A stretch of 37,802 nt of DNA from Oscillospiraceae bacterium (GTDB taxonomy: Bacteria > Bacillota > Clostridia > Oscillospirales > Ruminococcaceae): contig JAFLUH010000011.1 in assembly GCA_022508895.1 (NCBI GenBank), positions 2,875 through 40,676 of the forward strand. The letters run 5' to 3'. The notes beneath the pieces are model-generated. The model searched no databases and was not told the DNA's origin. It saw only the letters and a list, made by a program, of their open reading frames with translations. A program made the translations under genes and the position numbers. Positions 23,834 to 33,181 of the stretch are shown here, in pieces; positions within the stretch are counted from its first letter, which is position 1; each line of letters begins with the position of its first letter.

Positions 23834-25009
23834 ATGGCAAGACATCTGTTCACCTCCGAAAGCGTGACCGAAGGACATCCCGACAAGATCTGCGACAGGA
23901 TAAGCGACAGCATACTTGACGCAATGCTGGCGCAGGACCCCATGAGCCGTGTAGCCTGCGAGACCTGCACCACCACAGGCATGGTGCTGGTAATGGGCGA
24001 GATAACCACCAAGGGATATGTAGACATTCCCAAAACGGTAAGAGACGCAGTGCGTGACATCGGCTACGACAACGCCGCCTACGGCTTCGACTGCAACACC
24101 TGCGCGGTGCTGACCACTCTTGACGAGCAGTCCGCCGACATTGCAATGGGCGTAAACAACGCTCTTGAAGGCAGAGAGGAAAACAAGCTGGACATTGGCG
24201 CAGGCGATCAGGGCATGATGTTCGGCTATGCCTGCGACGAGACTCCCGAGCTTATGCCCCTGCCCATCTCCCTTGCGCATAAGCTGACAAAGCGCCTGAC
24301 GGAGGCAAGAAAGAGCGGCGAGATAGAGTACCTCCTCCCCGACGGAAAGTCTCAGGTAACGGTAGAGTACGAGGACGACAAGCCCGTCCGTGTCGATACG
24401 GTGGTCATCTCCACCCAGCACAAGGAAAACGCTCAGCTTCTCCAGATACGAGCCGACGTTATCGAAAAGGTGATAAAGCCCGTTATTCCCGCAGAGCTGC
24501 TGGACGCCGACACGAAGTTTTTCGTAAATCCCACCGGCAGATTTGTCATCGGCGGTCCTCAGGGCGACAGCGGACTTACAGGCAGAAAGATAATCGTTGA
24601 TACATACGGCGGCTATTCCCGTCACGGCGGCGGCGCTTTCTCCGGCAAGGACCCCACAAAGGTGGACCGCTCTGCGGCTTATGCGGCAAGGCACGTTGCA
24701 AAGAATATCGTTGCGGCGGGACTGGCTAAGCGCTGTGAGGTCCAGCTTGCTTATGCGATAGGCGTGGCTCACCCCGTTTCGATAATGGTGGATACCTTCG
24801 GCACAGGCAAGTATGCTGACGATGTGATAGAAAAGGCAGTGGAGAAGGTATTCGACCTGAGACCTGCCGCCATCATCGAGAGCCTTGAGCTGAGAAAGCC
24901 CCAGTATGCACAGCTTTCCGCTTACGGTCACATGGGACGTGAGGAGCTGGGAGTAAAGTGGGAGGAAAGGAATAAGGTTGACGAGCTGAAAAAGGCAATC
25001 GAGGGTTAA
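23834..25009 (+). CDS. metK: S-adenosylmethionine synthetase
   Basis: Makes S-adenosylmethionine from methionine and ATP. 391 residues, normal size. Family signatures: [16 protein letters not shown] (methionine/ATP binding), [34 protein letters not shown] and [19 protein letters not shown] (P-loop-like). Two ATGs lie close together (23828, 23834); the second is preferred because AAGGA is only 3 bases from the first but about 8 from the second. It is monocistronic, feedback-controlled by the SAM-I riboswitch in its leader, and closed by a terminator at 25023. Confidence 0.97.
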   Translation: MARHLFTSESVTEGHPDKICDRISDSILDAMLAQDPMSRVACETCTTTGMVLVMGEITTKGYVDIPKTVRDAVRDIGYDNAAYGFDCNTCAVLTTLDEQSADIAMGVNNALEGREENKLDIGAGDQGMMFGYACDETPELMPLPISLAHKLTKRLTEARKSGEIEYLLPDGKSQVTVEYEDDKPVRVDTVVISTQHKENAQLLQIRADVIEKVIKPVIPAELLDADTKFFVNPTGRFVIGGPQGDSGLTGRKIIVDTYGGYSRHGGGAFSGKDPTKVDRSAAYAARHVAKNIVAAGLAKRCEVQLAYAIGVAHPVSIMVDTFGTGKYADDVIEKAVEKVFDLRPAAIIESLELRKPQYAQLSAYGHMGREELGVKWEERNKVDELKKAIEG

Positions 25010-25020
25010 AAATATTGAAA

Positions 25021-25048
25021 AGGCAATCGCTTCGGCGGTTGCTTTTTT
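25021..25048 (+). terminator. Terminator of metK
   Basis: GCAATCGC (25023-25030) pairs with GCGGTTGC (25035-25042) across a TTCG tetraloop, followed by six T. Confidence 0.9.
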
Positions 25049-25085
25049 GTCCATTGTTTAATATAAAGTAATTTTTCTCTTAATT

Positions 25086-25125
25086 GAAACTATTATATTA
25101 CTCAAAAAAACAGTAAAATAGTCTC
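25086..25125. promoter_or_regulatory. Possible operator of the XRE regulator
   Basis: An imperfect inverted repeat: GAAACTATTATATTACT (25086-25102) and, inverted, GAGACTATTTTACT (complement of 25112-25125), centred on an A-rich spacer. It lies 18 bases before the regulator's start codon. This is where an XRE repressor would bind to autoregulate; the exact promoter hexamers are not clear. Confidence 0.4.
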
Positions 25126-25143
25126 AAAAGGGAGAGTGAAAAA

Positions 25144-25455
25144 ATGGACGTACTTCAACGGCTCCGACAATTATCAAAAGAGCGAAACTGGTCACCGTAT
25201 ATACTTGCAAAAAAATGTGATATGCCCCAGTCAACCATTAACAACATCTTTATGCGAGATACCATTCCGTCGATCCCAACCTTGGAAATTATCTGCAAGG
25301 GCTTCGGCATAACCCTGTCCCAATTCTTTGCCGAAAACGAAACAGTGGAATTATCGCCTGAGCTTAAAGAGCTGTTCGACGGCTGGCTGACGCTGACCCC
25401 CGAGCAGAAAGAGGCGGTGACACGGCTTGTTCATACGATGAACAAAGATGAATGA
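25144..25455 (+). CDS. XRE-family helix-turn-helix regulator
   Basis: 103-residue DNA-binding protein. Residues about 5-62 form the Cro/C1-type five-helix domain (LRQLSKERNWSPYILAKKCDMPQSTINNIFMRDTIPSIPTLEIICKGFGITLSQFF, with the turn at KKCDMPQSTINNI). A short C-terminal tail (about 70-103, LTPEQKEAVTRLVHTM) is the kind seen in small Clostridial XRE proteins. A GGGAGAG ribosome site lies 8 bases before the ATG. It stands alone between the metK terminator and its own terminator, in a stretch more AT-rich than its neighbours, which may point to later arrival. Target genes are unknown; an inverted repeat just upstream suggests autoregulation. Confidence 0.88.
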   Translation: MDVLQRLRQLSKERNWSPYILAKKCDMPQSTINNIFMRDTIPSIPTLEIICKGFGITLSQFFAENETVELSPELKELFDGWLTLTPEQKEAVTRLVHTMNKDE

Positions 25456-25463
25456 AAATTCAA

Positions 25464-25500
25464 CAGGAGCCGACGGGCTCCTGAAATTTTTTTATTTTTT
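25464..25500 (+). terminator. Terminator of the XRE gene
   Basis: A perfect 8-pair stem CAGGAGCC/GGCTCCTG (25464-25471, 25476-25483) with GACG loop, followed by a long T-rich run. Confidence 0.93.
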
Positions 25501-25595
25501 CGACATAATTCGGCATGATATTTGAAAAAAATATGTTAAAATAATGCTCAGTTAAACAGTATTTTTATTTCAAACAAGCGTTAAAGGAGCAAAAA

Positions 25596-25835
25596 ATGAA
25601 AAATCCCGACCTCAAAAAAGCCCGTAAAGCCATAAACACCATTGCCGAAAAGGAAAACATGACCGAGACTGACGTCCGCAGTGAAATGAAGGCGGCAATA
25701 GCCGAGGGCATGAGAAGCGCCGACCCTGCCGTAAAGGCAATGTGGGAGGCGGTGCCGAGCGAAGGAGACGTGCCCGAGCCGGAGGAACTGATAGCGTGGC
25801 TGGCGGAGCAGGTGAGAAAAAAACTGAAAACTTAA
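25596..25835 (+). CDS. Small helical protein, Spo0A-C-like type
   Basis: 79 residues, all helical in appearance and acidic in the second half. The layout (KARKAINTIAEKENMTETDVRSEMKAAIAEGM, then PAVKAMWEAVP, EPEELIAWLAEQVRKK) resembles small Clostridial proteins annotated as Spo0A C-terminal-domain-like. It lacks a receiver domain and the sequence match is loose, so no function is assigned. An excellent AAAGGAG lies 6 bases before the ATG. It stands alone: no terminator is seen between it and the T-box promoter 17 bases after its stop. Confidence 0.7.
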   Translation: MKNPDLKKARKAINTIAEKENMTETDVRSEMKAAIAEGMRSADPAVKAMWEAVPSEGDVPEPEELIAWLAEQVRKKLKT

Positions 25836-25852
25836 TTTTTCACAAATATATA

Positions 25853-25881
25853 TTGACAAAATTTCAAAACCGTGGTATCAT
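25853..25881 (+). promoter_or_regulatory. SigA-type promoter for the citramalate-leuCDB operon
   Basis: Consensus TTGACA (25853-25858), 17-base spacer and TATCAT (25876-25881), directly upstream of the T-box leader. Confidence 0.8.
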
Positions 25882-25887
25882 ATACAG

Positions 25888-26171
25888 GTAAATAGGAAAA
25901 GGCTGTGACAAGGAGCGGAAAGTCCGTAGGCTTACAGAGAGTTACCGTTTGGTGCAAGGTAACAGCTGAAATTCTTTCTAAATCACCTTTGAGCTTTTCA
26001 CCGAAAGGCGCTGTCATCGGACAAGCCCGTAGAGTGGAACGTGTCCTCACGTTACAGGGGAGCGTATTGCTTGATACGCATGAGGGGGTATTGCCGTGAG
26101 GCGGTGCCAATTAAGAGTGGTAACGTGGAAGTTAAGTGGCTTTCATCTCTTTGGAGGTGAAGGTTATTTTT
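25888..26171 (+). promoter_or_regulatory. T-box leader, probable isoleucine (AUC) specifier
   Basis: A transcription-attenuation leader that senses uncharged tRNA. Recognised by the AGAGAG of stem I (about 25937), the specifier-side sequence AAATCACCTTTGAGC (about 25980-25994) and the degenerate T-box at 26109-26128 (AAGAGTGGTAACGTGG, with TGGT to pair with the tRNA ACCA end). Read by the usual spacing before ACCTTTGAG, the specifier is ATC at 25982-25984, isoleucine. A terminator follows: 26140-26149 pairs with 26154-26162 with one bulge, then TTATTTTT. Isoleucine matches the citramalate synthase gene that follows. Confidence 0.88.
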
Positions 26172-26235
26172 GTGTTAAACCTGACAAAATATCATCTTCG
26201 CCTCGCTTTTCCGACAAAAGAAAGGGCGTGCAGAT

Positions 26236-27798
26236 ATGAAGATAGAGATATTCGATTCGACGCTGAGAGACGGCGCACAGGGCGAGGGGATAAGCTTCTC
26301 CGCCGACGACAAGCTGAAAATTTTACAGCGGCTGGACGCTTTCGGGGTGGACTACGTTGAAGCGGGAAACCCGGGCTCCAATCCCAAGGACATGGAATTT
26401 TTCCGCAAGGCGGCAAAGCTGAAGCTGAAAAACGCAAAGCCTGTGGCATTCGGCTCCACCCGCCGCAAAAGCATAACGGCGGAGGAGGACGAGAACCTTG
26501 CCGCATTGCTGGAGGCGGACACCGAGTACGTCGCCGTGTTCGGGAAAAGCTGGCTGCTCCACGTTGAGACGATACTGGGCACTACTCCCGAAGAAAATCT
26601 TAACATGATAAGCGACACCGTTGCCTTTCTGAAAAGTAAGGGCAAAAAGGTGATATTTGACGCAGAGCATTACTTTGACGGGTTCAGGGATAATGCCGAA
26701 TATGCGATAAAGGTCTTGCAGACCGCAGAAAAGGCAGGAGCGAGCGTGCTTGTGCTGTGCGACACCAACGGCGGCTGCTTCCCCGACGAAATTGCCGAGA
26801 CGACCGCAAAGAGCAAGGCGGCAGTGGGGGCAAAGATAGGCATACACTGCCACAACGACAGCGGCTGCGCCGTTGCCTGCACAATGGCGGCGGTGAAAGC
26901 GGGAGCGGCACACGTTCAGGGCACCTTTATCGGCATAGGCGAGCGCTGCGGCAACACCAATCTTTCAACGGTGATACCGAATTTGCAGCTAAAAATGGGC
27001 TTGGACTGCGTGCCGAAGCACAGTATGCAGTCACTCACCGAGACAGCCCGCTACATAGCTGAGATAGCCAATATAAAATTAACGGGCACAATGCCCTATG
27101 TAGGCGGCAACGCCTTCGGGCACAAGGGCGGTATGCACGCCGACGGGGTCGCAAAAAACCCGAAAACCTTCGAGCATATCGAGCCCGAAAAGGTTGGCAA
27201 CGAGCGGAGCTTTCTGCTTTCCGAGGTCAGCGGTCGGAGCACGGTGCTGTCAAAGTTAGAGGCGTTTGACAGGAAGCTGGACAAGAACAGCCCAGAGACC
27301 ATGCGGATAATGGAGCGGCTGAAAAAGTTAGAGAGCAGGGGCTACCAGTTCGAGGCGGCGGGCGCAAGCTTTGAGCTGCTGGTGCTGAAGGAGCTGGGAC
27401 GGTTTACTCCGTTTTTTAACATAGAGCATTTTCACGTCATCTCTACGCAGAATTACGAGATAGAGGGCGTGGAAAAGGCGAACGCAATGGTGAAGATAAA
27501 GGTGGGCGAGGAGTACGAGATAACCGCCGACGAGGGAGACGGCCCCGTGAACGCTTTGGACAGGGCGCTGAGAAAGGCGCTTGAAGTGTTCTACCCCAAG
27601 CTGAGGAAGATGCACCTTGTGGACTATAAGGTAAGAGTCATCGCCGCAGGGGACAGCACCGCCGCAGTGACGAGGGTGCTTATCGAGAGCACCGACGGAA
27701 AAAGCGTGTGGACTACGGTGGGGGCTTCCAAGGATATCATTGACGCAAGTCTTATCGCGCTGTTGGATTCCATTGAGTATTTTCTGCATAACAAATAA
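26236..27798 (+). CDS. cimA: (R)-citramalate synthase
   Basis: Condenses pyruvate and acetyl-CoA to citramalate, the first step of the threonine-independent route to 2-oxobutyrate and isoleucine. 520 residues, typical for the long citramalate synthase (TIGR00977 type). The HMGL-like barrel shows DSTLRDGAQGEGISFSADDK, the HxH metal motif in GIHCHNDSGCA, and GERCGNTNL. A linker and a C-terminal regulatory LeuA-dimer domain (about 385-515) follow. A purine-rich AAAGAAAGGG precedes the ATG. The T-box with an isoleucine specifier directly upstream supports this call over 2-isopropylmalate synthase. Spacing to leuC is 47 bases. Confidence 0.93.
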   Translation: MKIEIFDSTLRDGAQGEGISFSADDKLKILQRLDAFGVDYVEAGNPGSNPKDMEFFRKAAKLKLKNAKPVAFGSTRRKSITAEEDENLAALLEADTEYVAVFGKSWLLHVETILGTTPEENLNMISDTVAFLKSKGKKVIFDAEHYFDGFRDNAEYAIKVLQTAEKAGASVLVLCDTNGGCFPDEIAETTAKSKAAVGAKIGIHCHNDSGCAVACTMAAVKAGAAHVQGTFIGIGERCGNTNLSTVIPNLQLKMGLDCVPKHSMQSLTETARYIAEIANIKLTGTMPYVGGNAFGHKGGMHADGVAKNPKTFEHIEPEKVGNERSFLLSEVSGRSTVLSKLEAFDRKLDKNSPETMRIMERLKKLESRGYQFEAAGASFELLVLKELGRFTPFFNIEHFHVISTQNYEIEGVEKANAMVKIKVGEEYEITADEGDGPVNALDRALRKALEVFYPKLRKMHLVDYKVRVIAAGDSTAAVTRVLIESTDGKSVWTTVGASKDIIDASLIALLDSIEYFLHNK

Positions 27799-27845
27799 GA
27801 CAAAACAAGATAATAAAAAAATTTGGTTTAAAAAGGAGATAGAAA

Positions 27846-29099
27846 ATGGGTATGACAATGAGCCAGAAGATACTGGCAAAGCACGCAGGACTGCCCGAGG
27901 TGCGTGAGGGGCAGCTTATAAGAGCGAAGCTGGACATGGTGCTGGCTAACGACATCACCGGTCCCGTTGCCATCAACGAGTTCAATAAAGCGGGCTTTGA
28001 CGGGGTGTTCGACAAGTGCAAAGTAAGCCTTGTGATGGACCACTTTGCGCCAAACAAGGACATAAAGGCGGCTACCCAGTGCAAGCAGTGCAGGGACTTT
28101 GCGGGAAAGTATGACATCGTGAATTTTTACGATGCGGGAGATATGGGCGTTGAGCACGCTCTGCTTCCCGAAAAGGGGCTTATCGCTCCCGGCGAGCTGT
28201 GCATAGGCGCTGACAGCCACACCTGTACATACGGCGCGCTGGGCGCATTTTCAACAGGCGTTGGCTCCACCGATATGGCGGCGGGCATGGCTACCGGCGA
28301 GGCTTGGTTCAAGGTGCCTGCGGCTATACGCTTCAATCTCCACGGAAAGCTGAAAAAGTACGTCAGCGGCAAGGACGTTATCCTGCATATCATCGGCATG
28401 ATAGGCGTTGACGGAGCGCTGTACAAGAGCATGGAATTCGGCGGGGACGGGCTTGCTTCACTCACCGTTGACGACAGGCTGTGCATGGCTAACATGGCTA
28501 TCGAGGCGGGAGCCAAGAACGGTATTTTTGAAGTGGACGAGCAGACGCTGGCTTATGTGAAGGAGCGTGTGGACAGAGAATTTGAGGCGTTCGCTCCCGA
28601 CGCTGACGCAGTTTATGAGCAGACCTACGACATAGATCTTGACGAGATAGAGCAGACGGTCTCCTTCCCCCATCTTCCTGAAAATACAAGGACTGCGGCA
28701 GACTGGGGCGAGGTGAAGATAGATCAGGCGGTGATAGGCTCCTGCACCAACGGGCGTATCAGCGATATGAGAGCCGCCGCCGAGATACTTAAAGGCAAGC
28801 ACGTTGCAAAGGGCGTTCGCTGCATAGTTATCCCCGCAACGCAGAAGATATATCTGGAATGTATCAAGGAGGGGCTGGCGGAGATATTTATCAACGCAGG
28901 CTGCGTATTCTCCACACCCACCTGCGGACCCTGCCTCGGCGGGCACATGGGCATTTTAGCGGCAGGAGAACGTGCAATTTCCACCACCAACCGCAACTTT
29001 GTGGGAAGAATGGGACACGTTGACAGCGAGGTTTATCTGGCAAGCCCTGTGGTGGCGGCTGCAAGCGCTATTGCAGGAAAAATTACGGGCATTAACTAA
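27846..29099 (+). CDS. leuC: 3-isopropylmalate / citramalate dehydratase, large subunit
   Basis: Aconitase-family [4Fe-4S] dehydratase subunit that isomerises isopropylmalate or citramalate, working with the LeuD small subunit. 417 residues, the short archaeal/clostridial LeuC form. The N-terminus [15 protein letters not shown] is typical; [22 protein letters not shown] and the cluster cysteines in GSCTNGR and TCGPCLGG are intact. AAAAGGAG lies 7 bases before the ATG. In the isoleucine-controlled operon the citramalate reaction is the likely main job, though such enzymes often serve leucine as well. Confidence 0.95.
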   Translation: MGMTMSQKILAKHAGLPEVREGQLIRAKLDMVLANDITGPVAINEFNKAGFDGVFDKCKVSLVMDHFAPNKDIKAATQCKQCRDFAGKYDIVNFYDAGDMGVEHALLPEKGLIAPGELCIGADSHTCTYGALGAFSTGVGSTDMAAGMATGEAWFKVPAAIRFNLHGKLKKYVSGKDVILHIIGMIGVDGALYKSMEFGGDGLASLTVDDRLCMANMAIEAGAKNGIFEVDEQTLAYVKERVDREFEAFAPDADAVYEQTYDIDLDEIEQTVSFPHLPENTRTAADWGEVKIDQAVIGSCTNGRISDMRAAAEILKGKHVAKGVRCIVIPATQKIYLECIKEGLAEIFINAGCVFSTPTCGPCLGGHMGILAAGERAISTTNRNFVGRMGHVDSEVYLASPVVAAASAIAGKITGIN

Positions 29100-29122
29100 T
29101 TTATATAAGGGTGAGGTTTATT

Positions 29123-29419
29123 ATGCTTAAGCACATTGCACTTTATAATTTCAAAAAAGAAATGGACGCCAGTGACAAAAAGGTCGCTGCTGTGAAGCTG
29201 AAAAAAGGCTTCGAGGGTCTCAGGGACAAGATCGACGGGCTTGTGTCGATCTCAGTGGAGATAATCCTGTTGGAGACCTCCACCGCCGATTTCCTGCTGA
29301 AGGCAAAGTTCACGGACAAGGACGCGCTGGAACGCTTCAACAACTCGCCGCTGCTGTTCAACGTGCGCAGCGAGCTGGATAAGATGGAAGTCATTCACAC
29401 GGCGGATTATGTAGTATAA
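29123..29419 (+). CDS. Dabb-domain (stress-responsive A/B barrel) protein inside the leu operon
   Basis: 98-residue small ferredoxin-like barrel of the Dabb family: MLKHIALYNFK start, a central KKGFEGLRDKIDGLVSISVEI helix-strand, DFLLKAKFTDKDALERFNNS and a closing HTADYVV strand. Such proteins form dimers and mostly have no known reaction. A GTG 4 codons upstream also opens the frame, but GGTGAGG sits 6 bases before the ATG at 29123. It lies between leuC and leuD (23 and 53 bases away), which normally are adjacent, so its product is made with the dehydratase. A link to the pathway is inference. Confidence 0.85.
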   Translation: MLKHIALYNFKKEMDASDKKVAAVKLKKGFEGLRDKIDGLVSISVEIILLETSTADFLLKAKFTDKDALERFNNSPLLFNVRSELDKMEVIHTADYVV

Positions 29420-29472
29420 GGGTGTTGAGCACCTGCGGCGTCCTGCCGTAATTCAGGAAAGGATATAATAAA

Positions 29473-29955
29473 ATGAACGCACACGGAAAAGTACATAAGT
29501 ACGGGGATAACGTGGATACCGACGTCATCATCCCCGCAAGATACCTCAACACCGCTGACCACAAGGAGCTTGCCTCCCACTGTATGGAGGATATCGACAA
29601 GGACTTTGTGAGCAAGGTGCAGAAGGGCGACATTATGGTGGGAGAAGCAAACTTCGGCTGCGGAAGCTCCCGTGAGCACGCTCCCATCGCCATCAAGGAG
29701 AGCGGTATCTCCTGCGTCATTGCGGCTACCTTCGCCCGCATCTTCTACCGCAACGCCATCAATATCGGGCTGCCGATACTGGAGTGCCCCGAAGCCGCTA
29801 AGGAAATAAAAGCGGGAGACGAGGTGGACGTGGATTTTGACAGCGGAAGGATAACCGACATTACTACGGGTAAGACCTATACGGCTGAACCCTTCCCCGA
29901 ATTTATCAAGGAGATAATCAACTGCGGCGGACTGCTGAAGTCGCTGAAAAAGTAA
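29473..29955 (+). CDS. leuD: 3-isopropylmalate / citramalate dehydratase, small subunit
   Basis: Small subunit, 160 residues, that completes the LeuC active site by a swivelling domain. Diagnostic passages: [38 protein letters not shown] (substrate binding) and [23 protein letters not shown] lies about 10 bases before the ATG. It follows the Dabb gene by 53 bases and precedes leuB by 20. Confidence 0.95.
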   Translation: MNAHGKVHKYGDNVDTDVIIPARYLNTADHKELASHCMEDIDKDFVSKVQKGDIMVGEANFGCGSSREHAPIAIKESGISCVIAATFARIFYRNAINIGLPILECPEAAKEIKAGDEVDVDFDSGRITDITTGKTYTAEPFPEFIKEIINCGGLLKSLKK

Positions 29956-29975
29956 CTGACCAAGGAGACAGCAAA

Positions 29976-31058
29976 ATGACAAAAAATATAGCAGTTATAA
30001 AAGGCGACGGCATAGGACCCGAAATTGTGACAGAGGCAATGAAGGTCCTTGACGCCGTAGCCAAAAAATACGGCCACACCTTCAACTACGAGCAGCTTCT
30101 CATGGGCGGCGCCTCCATAGACGCCAACGGAGAGCCGCTGACGCAGGAGACTATTGACCGCTGCAAGGCATCGGACGCAGTGCTGATGGGCTCCATCGGC
30201 GGTGACACCACCACTTCTCCCTGGTACAAGCTGCCCCCTCACCTGCGCCCCGAAGCGGGACTGTTAGGCATAAGAAAAGCTCTCGGCTTATTCGCCAATC
30301 TGCGCCCCTGCGTGCTGTACCCGCAGTTGTCGGGAGCCTGCCCTCTGAAAAAGGAGATAAGCGACAAGGGCTTCGATATGCTCATTATGCGTGAGCTGAC
30401 AGGCGGTCTGTACTTCGGCGAGAAAAAGACCGAGGAAGTGGACGGCGAGCTGGTTGCAGTGGACACCCTGATATACAGTGAGCATGAGATAAGGAGAATT
30501 GCGGTAAAGGCGTTCGAGGTGGCGATGAAGCGCAGGAAAAAGGTGACCAGCGTGGACAAGGCAAACGTTATGGAATCCTCCCGTCTTTGGAGAAAAGTAG
30601 TGGAGGAGGTAGCCAAGGACTACCCCGAAGTTACCCTCGAGCATATGCTGGTGGACAACAGCGCAATGCAGCTTGTTAAGGACCCCGCCCAATTCGACGT
30701 TATGGTAACGGAAAATATGTTCGGCGATATTCTGTCCGACGAAGCAAGCATGATAACAGGCTCCATCGGTATGTTAGCCTCCGCAAGCATGAACGAGACA
30801 AAATTCGGTCTGTACGAGCCAAGCGGCGGCTCCGCCCCCGACATTGCGGGACAGAACAAGGCAAACCCCATTGCCACTATCCTCTCCGCTGCGATGATGC
30901 TGCGGTATAGCTTCGATATGCAGGAAGAAGCCGACGCCGTGGAAAATGCGGTGAGCAAGGTGCTTGAGGCGGGCATACGCACGGGGGATATCATGAGCGA
31001 GGGAATGACCTGCGTGACCTGCAGTGAAATGGGCGACAGAATAGCAGCCCTTATATAA
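29976..31058 (+). CDS. leuB: 3-isopropylmalate / 3-methylmalate dehydrogenase
   Basis: NAD-dependent oxidative decarboxylase; in leucine synthesis it acts on 3-isopropylmalate, in the citramalate route on 3-methylmalate. 360 residues. Family motifs: [23 protein letters not shown], the Arg/Tyr substrate residues in [27 protein letters not shown] and the NAD motif [30 protein letters not shown] lies 8 bases before the ATG. It completes the T-box-controlled set; ilvC, ilvD and ilvE are not in the window. Confidence 0.95.
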   Translation: MTKNIAVIKGDGIGPEIVTEAMKVLDAVAKKYGHTFNYEQLLMGGASIDANGEPLTQETIDRCKASDAVLMGSIGGDTTTSPWYKLPPHLRPEAGLLGIRKALGLFANLRPCVLYPQLSGACPLKKEISDKGFDMLIMRELTGGLYFGEKKTEEVDGELVAVDTLIYSEHEIRRIAVKAFEVAMKRRKKVTSVDKANVMESSRLWRKVVEEVAKDYPEVTLEHMLVDNSAMQLVKDPAQFDVMVTENMFGDILSDEASMITGSIGMLASASMNETKFGLYEPSGGSAPDIAGQNKANPIATILSAAMMLRYSFDMQEEADAVENAVSKVLEAGIRTGDIMSEGMTCVTCSEMGDRIAALI

Positions 31059-31074
31059 GGCAACACTAAAACGG

Positions 31075-31097
31075 CAGTCGGAGCATAGCTTCGGCTG
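31075..31097 (+). other. Hairpin between leuB and the M42 genes
   Basis: Ten pairs (31075-31084 with 31088-31097, two G-T) closing an ATA loop, without a U-run. It lies in the 65-base gap where the biosynthetic operon meets the peptidase genes; a processing or partial-termination site is possible. Confidence 0.4.
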
Positions 31098-31123
31098 CTG
31101 AATTATAAAAAGGATAAATAATT

Positions 31124-32152
31124 ATGGACACAGTAAAAATTTTAGAGCAGCTTTGCGCTGCGGCAGGAGTAAGCGGGGCTGAATTTCCCGCATCGGCAGC
31201 GGCATTGGGACTGCTGGGCAAATACGCCGAAAAAGCCGAGATAGACGCTTTCGGCAATGTGATAGGATACATCGGCGACGACATGAGCAAGCCCTTGCTG
31301 CTCCTTGACGCACACATCGACAGGATAGGGCTGATAGTTACCTATGTTGATGACGACGGCTTTCTGAAGGTGAGCAAGTGCGGCGGCATCGACAGGCGCA
31401 CACTGCTTGCCCAGACCGTCACCGTTTACGGGAAGGAGCCTATCAAGGGCATTATCTCCACGCTGCCTCCCCATGTGGCCCAATTGGAAAAGCACAGCGG
31501 CAAGTCCGCCAAGCTGGACGATATAGTGATAGACACGGGACTGTCGGGAGAGAAGGCAAAGGAGCTTATCCCGCAGGGCAGCCTTGTGACGGTAGACGGC
31601 GTTTTCTCAAGGTTGGGCGAAAACAGGGTCTGCACTCCTGCCGCTGACGACAGGGCGGGTGTTGCCGCCTTGCTGCATACGCTGGAGCTGCTGAAAAACG
31701 AAAAGGGACTGCCCTTCCGAATTGCCGTGCAGTTTGCGGCGCAGGAGGAGGTCGGCTGCAGAGGTGCGGTTATTTCTACATTCAATATCGACCCCGACTA
31801 TGCAGTTGCAGTGGACGTGTCCTTTGCCCAGAGCAAGGGGGTCGAAGCCTCAAAGGCGGGCAAGCTGGGCAAGGGTCCCATGATAGGCATTGCCGCTTCA
31901 CTTGACCGTGAGATGTTCAGGCGCTTTGTGGATATCGCCAAGGAAAAGGATATCCCCTATCAGATAGAAGCGATGGGCGGCAGCAGCGGCACCGACGCAG
32001 ACGGTATTGCGGTCAGCAGAGGCGGCGTCAGGACGGGATTGGTTTCAATACCGCAAAGATATATGCACACGCCCTGCGAGGTAGTGGAAATCACGGACAT
32101 CGAGAATACGGGACGGCTTATCGCCGAGTTTATAAAGAAGGGGGCTATGTAA
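31124..32152 (+). CDS. M42-family metallo-aminopeptidase, first copy
   Basis: 342-residue cytoplasmic aminopeptidase of the M42 (glutamyl aminopeptidase/TET/FrvX) family, usually a large tetrahedral complex that trims peptides. Metal and catalytic residues are in place: His and Asp in DAHIDRIG, Asp in ADDRAG, the Glu pair in AQEEVG, Asp in VDVSFA and His in YMHTPCE. An inserted beta-barrel PDZ-like domain (about 68-160) divides the fold as usual. AAGGA precedes the ATG by 10 bases. Its TAA stop is directly followed by the ATG of the second copy. Confidence 0.92.
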   Translation: MDTVKILEQLCAAAGVSGAEFPASAAALGLLGKYAEKAEIDAFGNVIGYIGDDMSKPLLLLDAHIDRIGLIVTYVDDDGFLKVSKCGGIDRRTLLAQTVTVYGKEPIKGIISTLPPHVAQLEKHSGKSAKLDDIVIDTGLSGEKAKELIPQGSLVTVDGVFSRLGENRVCTPAADDRAGVAALLHTLELLKNEKGLPFRIAVQFAAQEEVGCRGAVISTFNIDPDYAVAVDVSFAQSKGVEASKAGKLGKGPMIGIAASLDREMFRRFVDIAKEKDIPYQIEAMGGSSGTDADGIAVSRGGVRTGLVSIPQRYMHTPCEVVEITDIENTGRLIAEFIKKGAM

Positions 32153-33181
32153 ATGGAACAGCTTAAAGAGCTTGTGAAGCAGCTTTCCGCCCTGTACGGG
32201 ACAAGCGGGGACGAGGAAGCGGTAAGAAATGCCATAATAGAGAGACTGCCCTCTGACGTAAGCTATAAGGTGGACAATTTAGGCAGCCTTATCGTTGAGA
32301 AAAAGGGCGCGGCTGCTCCTGCAAAAAAGCTGATGATGGCGGCTCACATGGACGAGGTGGGCTTTATCGTCACCTATATAAACGAGGACGGCACCCTTGC
32401 CTTTGCCCCTGTTGGGGGTATCCTGCCCGCCGTTGTGTTCGGCAGGCAATTGGTGTTCAAAAACGGCGTTCACGGTGCGGTGGCGGGAAAGCCCCTGCAT
32501 TTGCTTAAAGCTGAGGAGGAGGACGCCCAGCCCAAGCTGTCCGAGCTTTGCATAGACATCGGCGTTGACAAGAAGGAGGAAGCGGAAAAGCTGGTCAGCG
32601 TGGGAGACTGCGCTTACTTTACAGGCGAACAGACGGATTTCGGCGACGGCTTTATGGCAGGCAAGGCTTTGGACGACAGAGTAGGCTGCGCAATAATGCT
32701 GGAGCTTCTGCACAAGGAGCTGCCCTACGACTGCACCTTCGTCTTCACCGTGCAGGAGGAGATAGGGACGAGAGGGGCTGCGGCTGCGGCTTACTCGGTG
32801 GACCCCGACCTTGCCGTCGTGCTGGAGACTACCACTGCCTGCGATATAAACGGGGTGGAGGGAGAAAAGAAGGTTTGCATATTGGGGGAGGGACCCGTTG
32901 TCTCATATATGGACCACTCCACCATTTACGACAGAGAATTGTACAGGCTCGCATTTGACACCGCAAAGGAGCTTGATATAAAGTGCCAGACCAAGAGCGT
33001 GGTGGCAGGCGGCAATGACAGCGGAGCTATCCACAAGGCTGCGGGCGGCGTGAGGACCGTTGCCGTTTCCCTGCCCTGCCGCTATCTCCACTCGCCTAAC
33101 TGCGTTATCAGGGAAAGCGACCTTTACGACAGCGCAAAATTGGCCGAGGCGCTTATCGGAAAGCTGGGCGCACTTAAATGA
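32153..33181 (+). CDS. M42-family metallo-aminopeptidase, second copy
   Basis: 342 residues, the same length as the upstream paralogue but clearly diverged. Ligands are kept: AHMDEVG, LDDRVG, QEEIG, Glu in VLETT and His in YLHSPN. The insert domain differs (longer acidic loop KAEEEDAQPK). The start codon follows the first gene's stop with no gap, so translation is coupled. Two diverged subunits made in equal amounts could form mixed complexes or have different peptide preferences. Confidence 0.92.
   Translation: MEQLKELVKQLSALYGTSGDEEAVRNAIIERLPSDVSYKVDNLGSLIVEKKGAAAPAKKLMMAAHMDEVGFIVTYINEDGTLAFAPVGGILPAVVFGRQLVFKNGVHGAVAGKPLHLLKAEEEDAQPKLSELCIDIGVDKKEEAEKLVSVGDCAYFTGEQTDFGDGFMAGKALDDRVGCAIMLELLHKELPYDCTFVFTVQEEIGTRGAAAAAYSVDPDLAVVLETTTACDINGVEGEKKVCILGEGPVVSYMDHSTIYDRELYRLAFDTAKELDIKCQTKSVVAGGNDSGAIHKAAGGVRTVAVSLPCRYLHSPNCVIRESDLYDSAKLAEALIGKLGALK

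Noticed and set aside
25888-26171. RNase P RNA or other large structural RNA
   Set aside because: The GAGTGGTAACGTGG element, the specifier-side CACCTTTGAG sequence and the attenuator before a biosynthetic gene identify a T-box.
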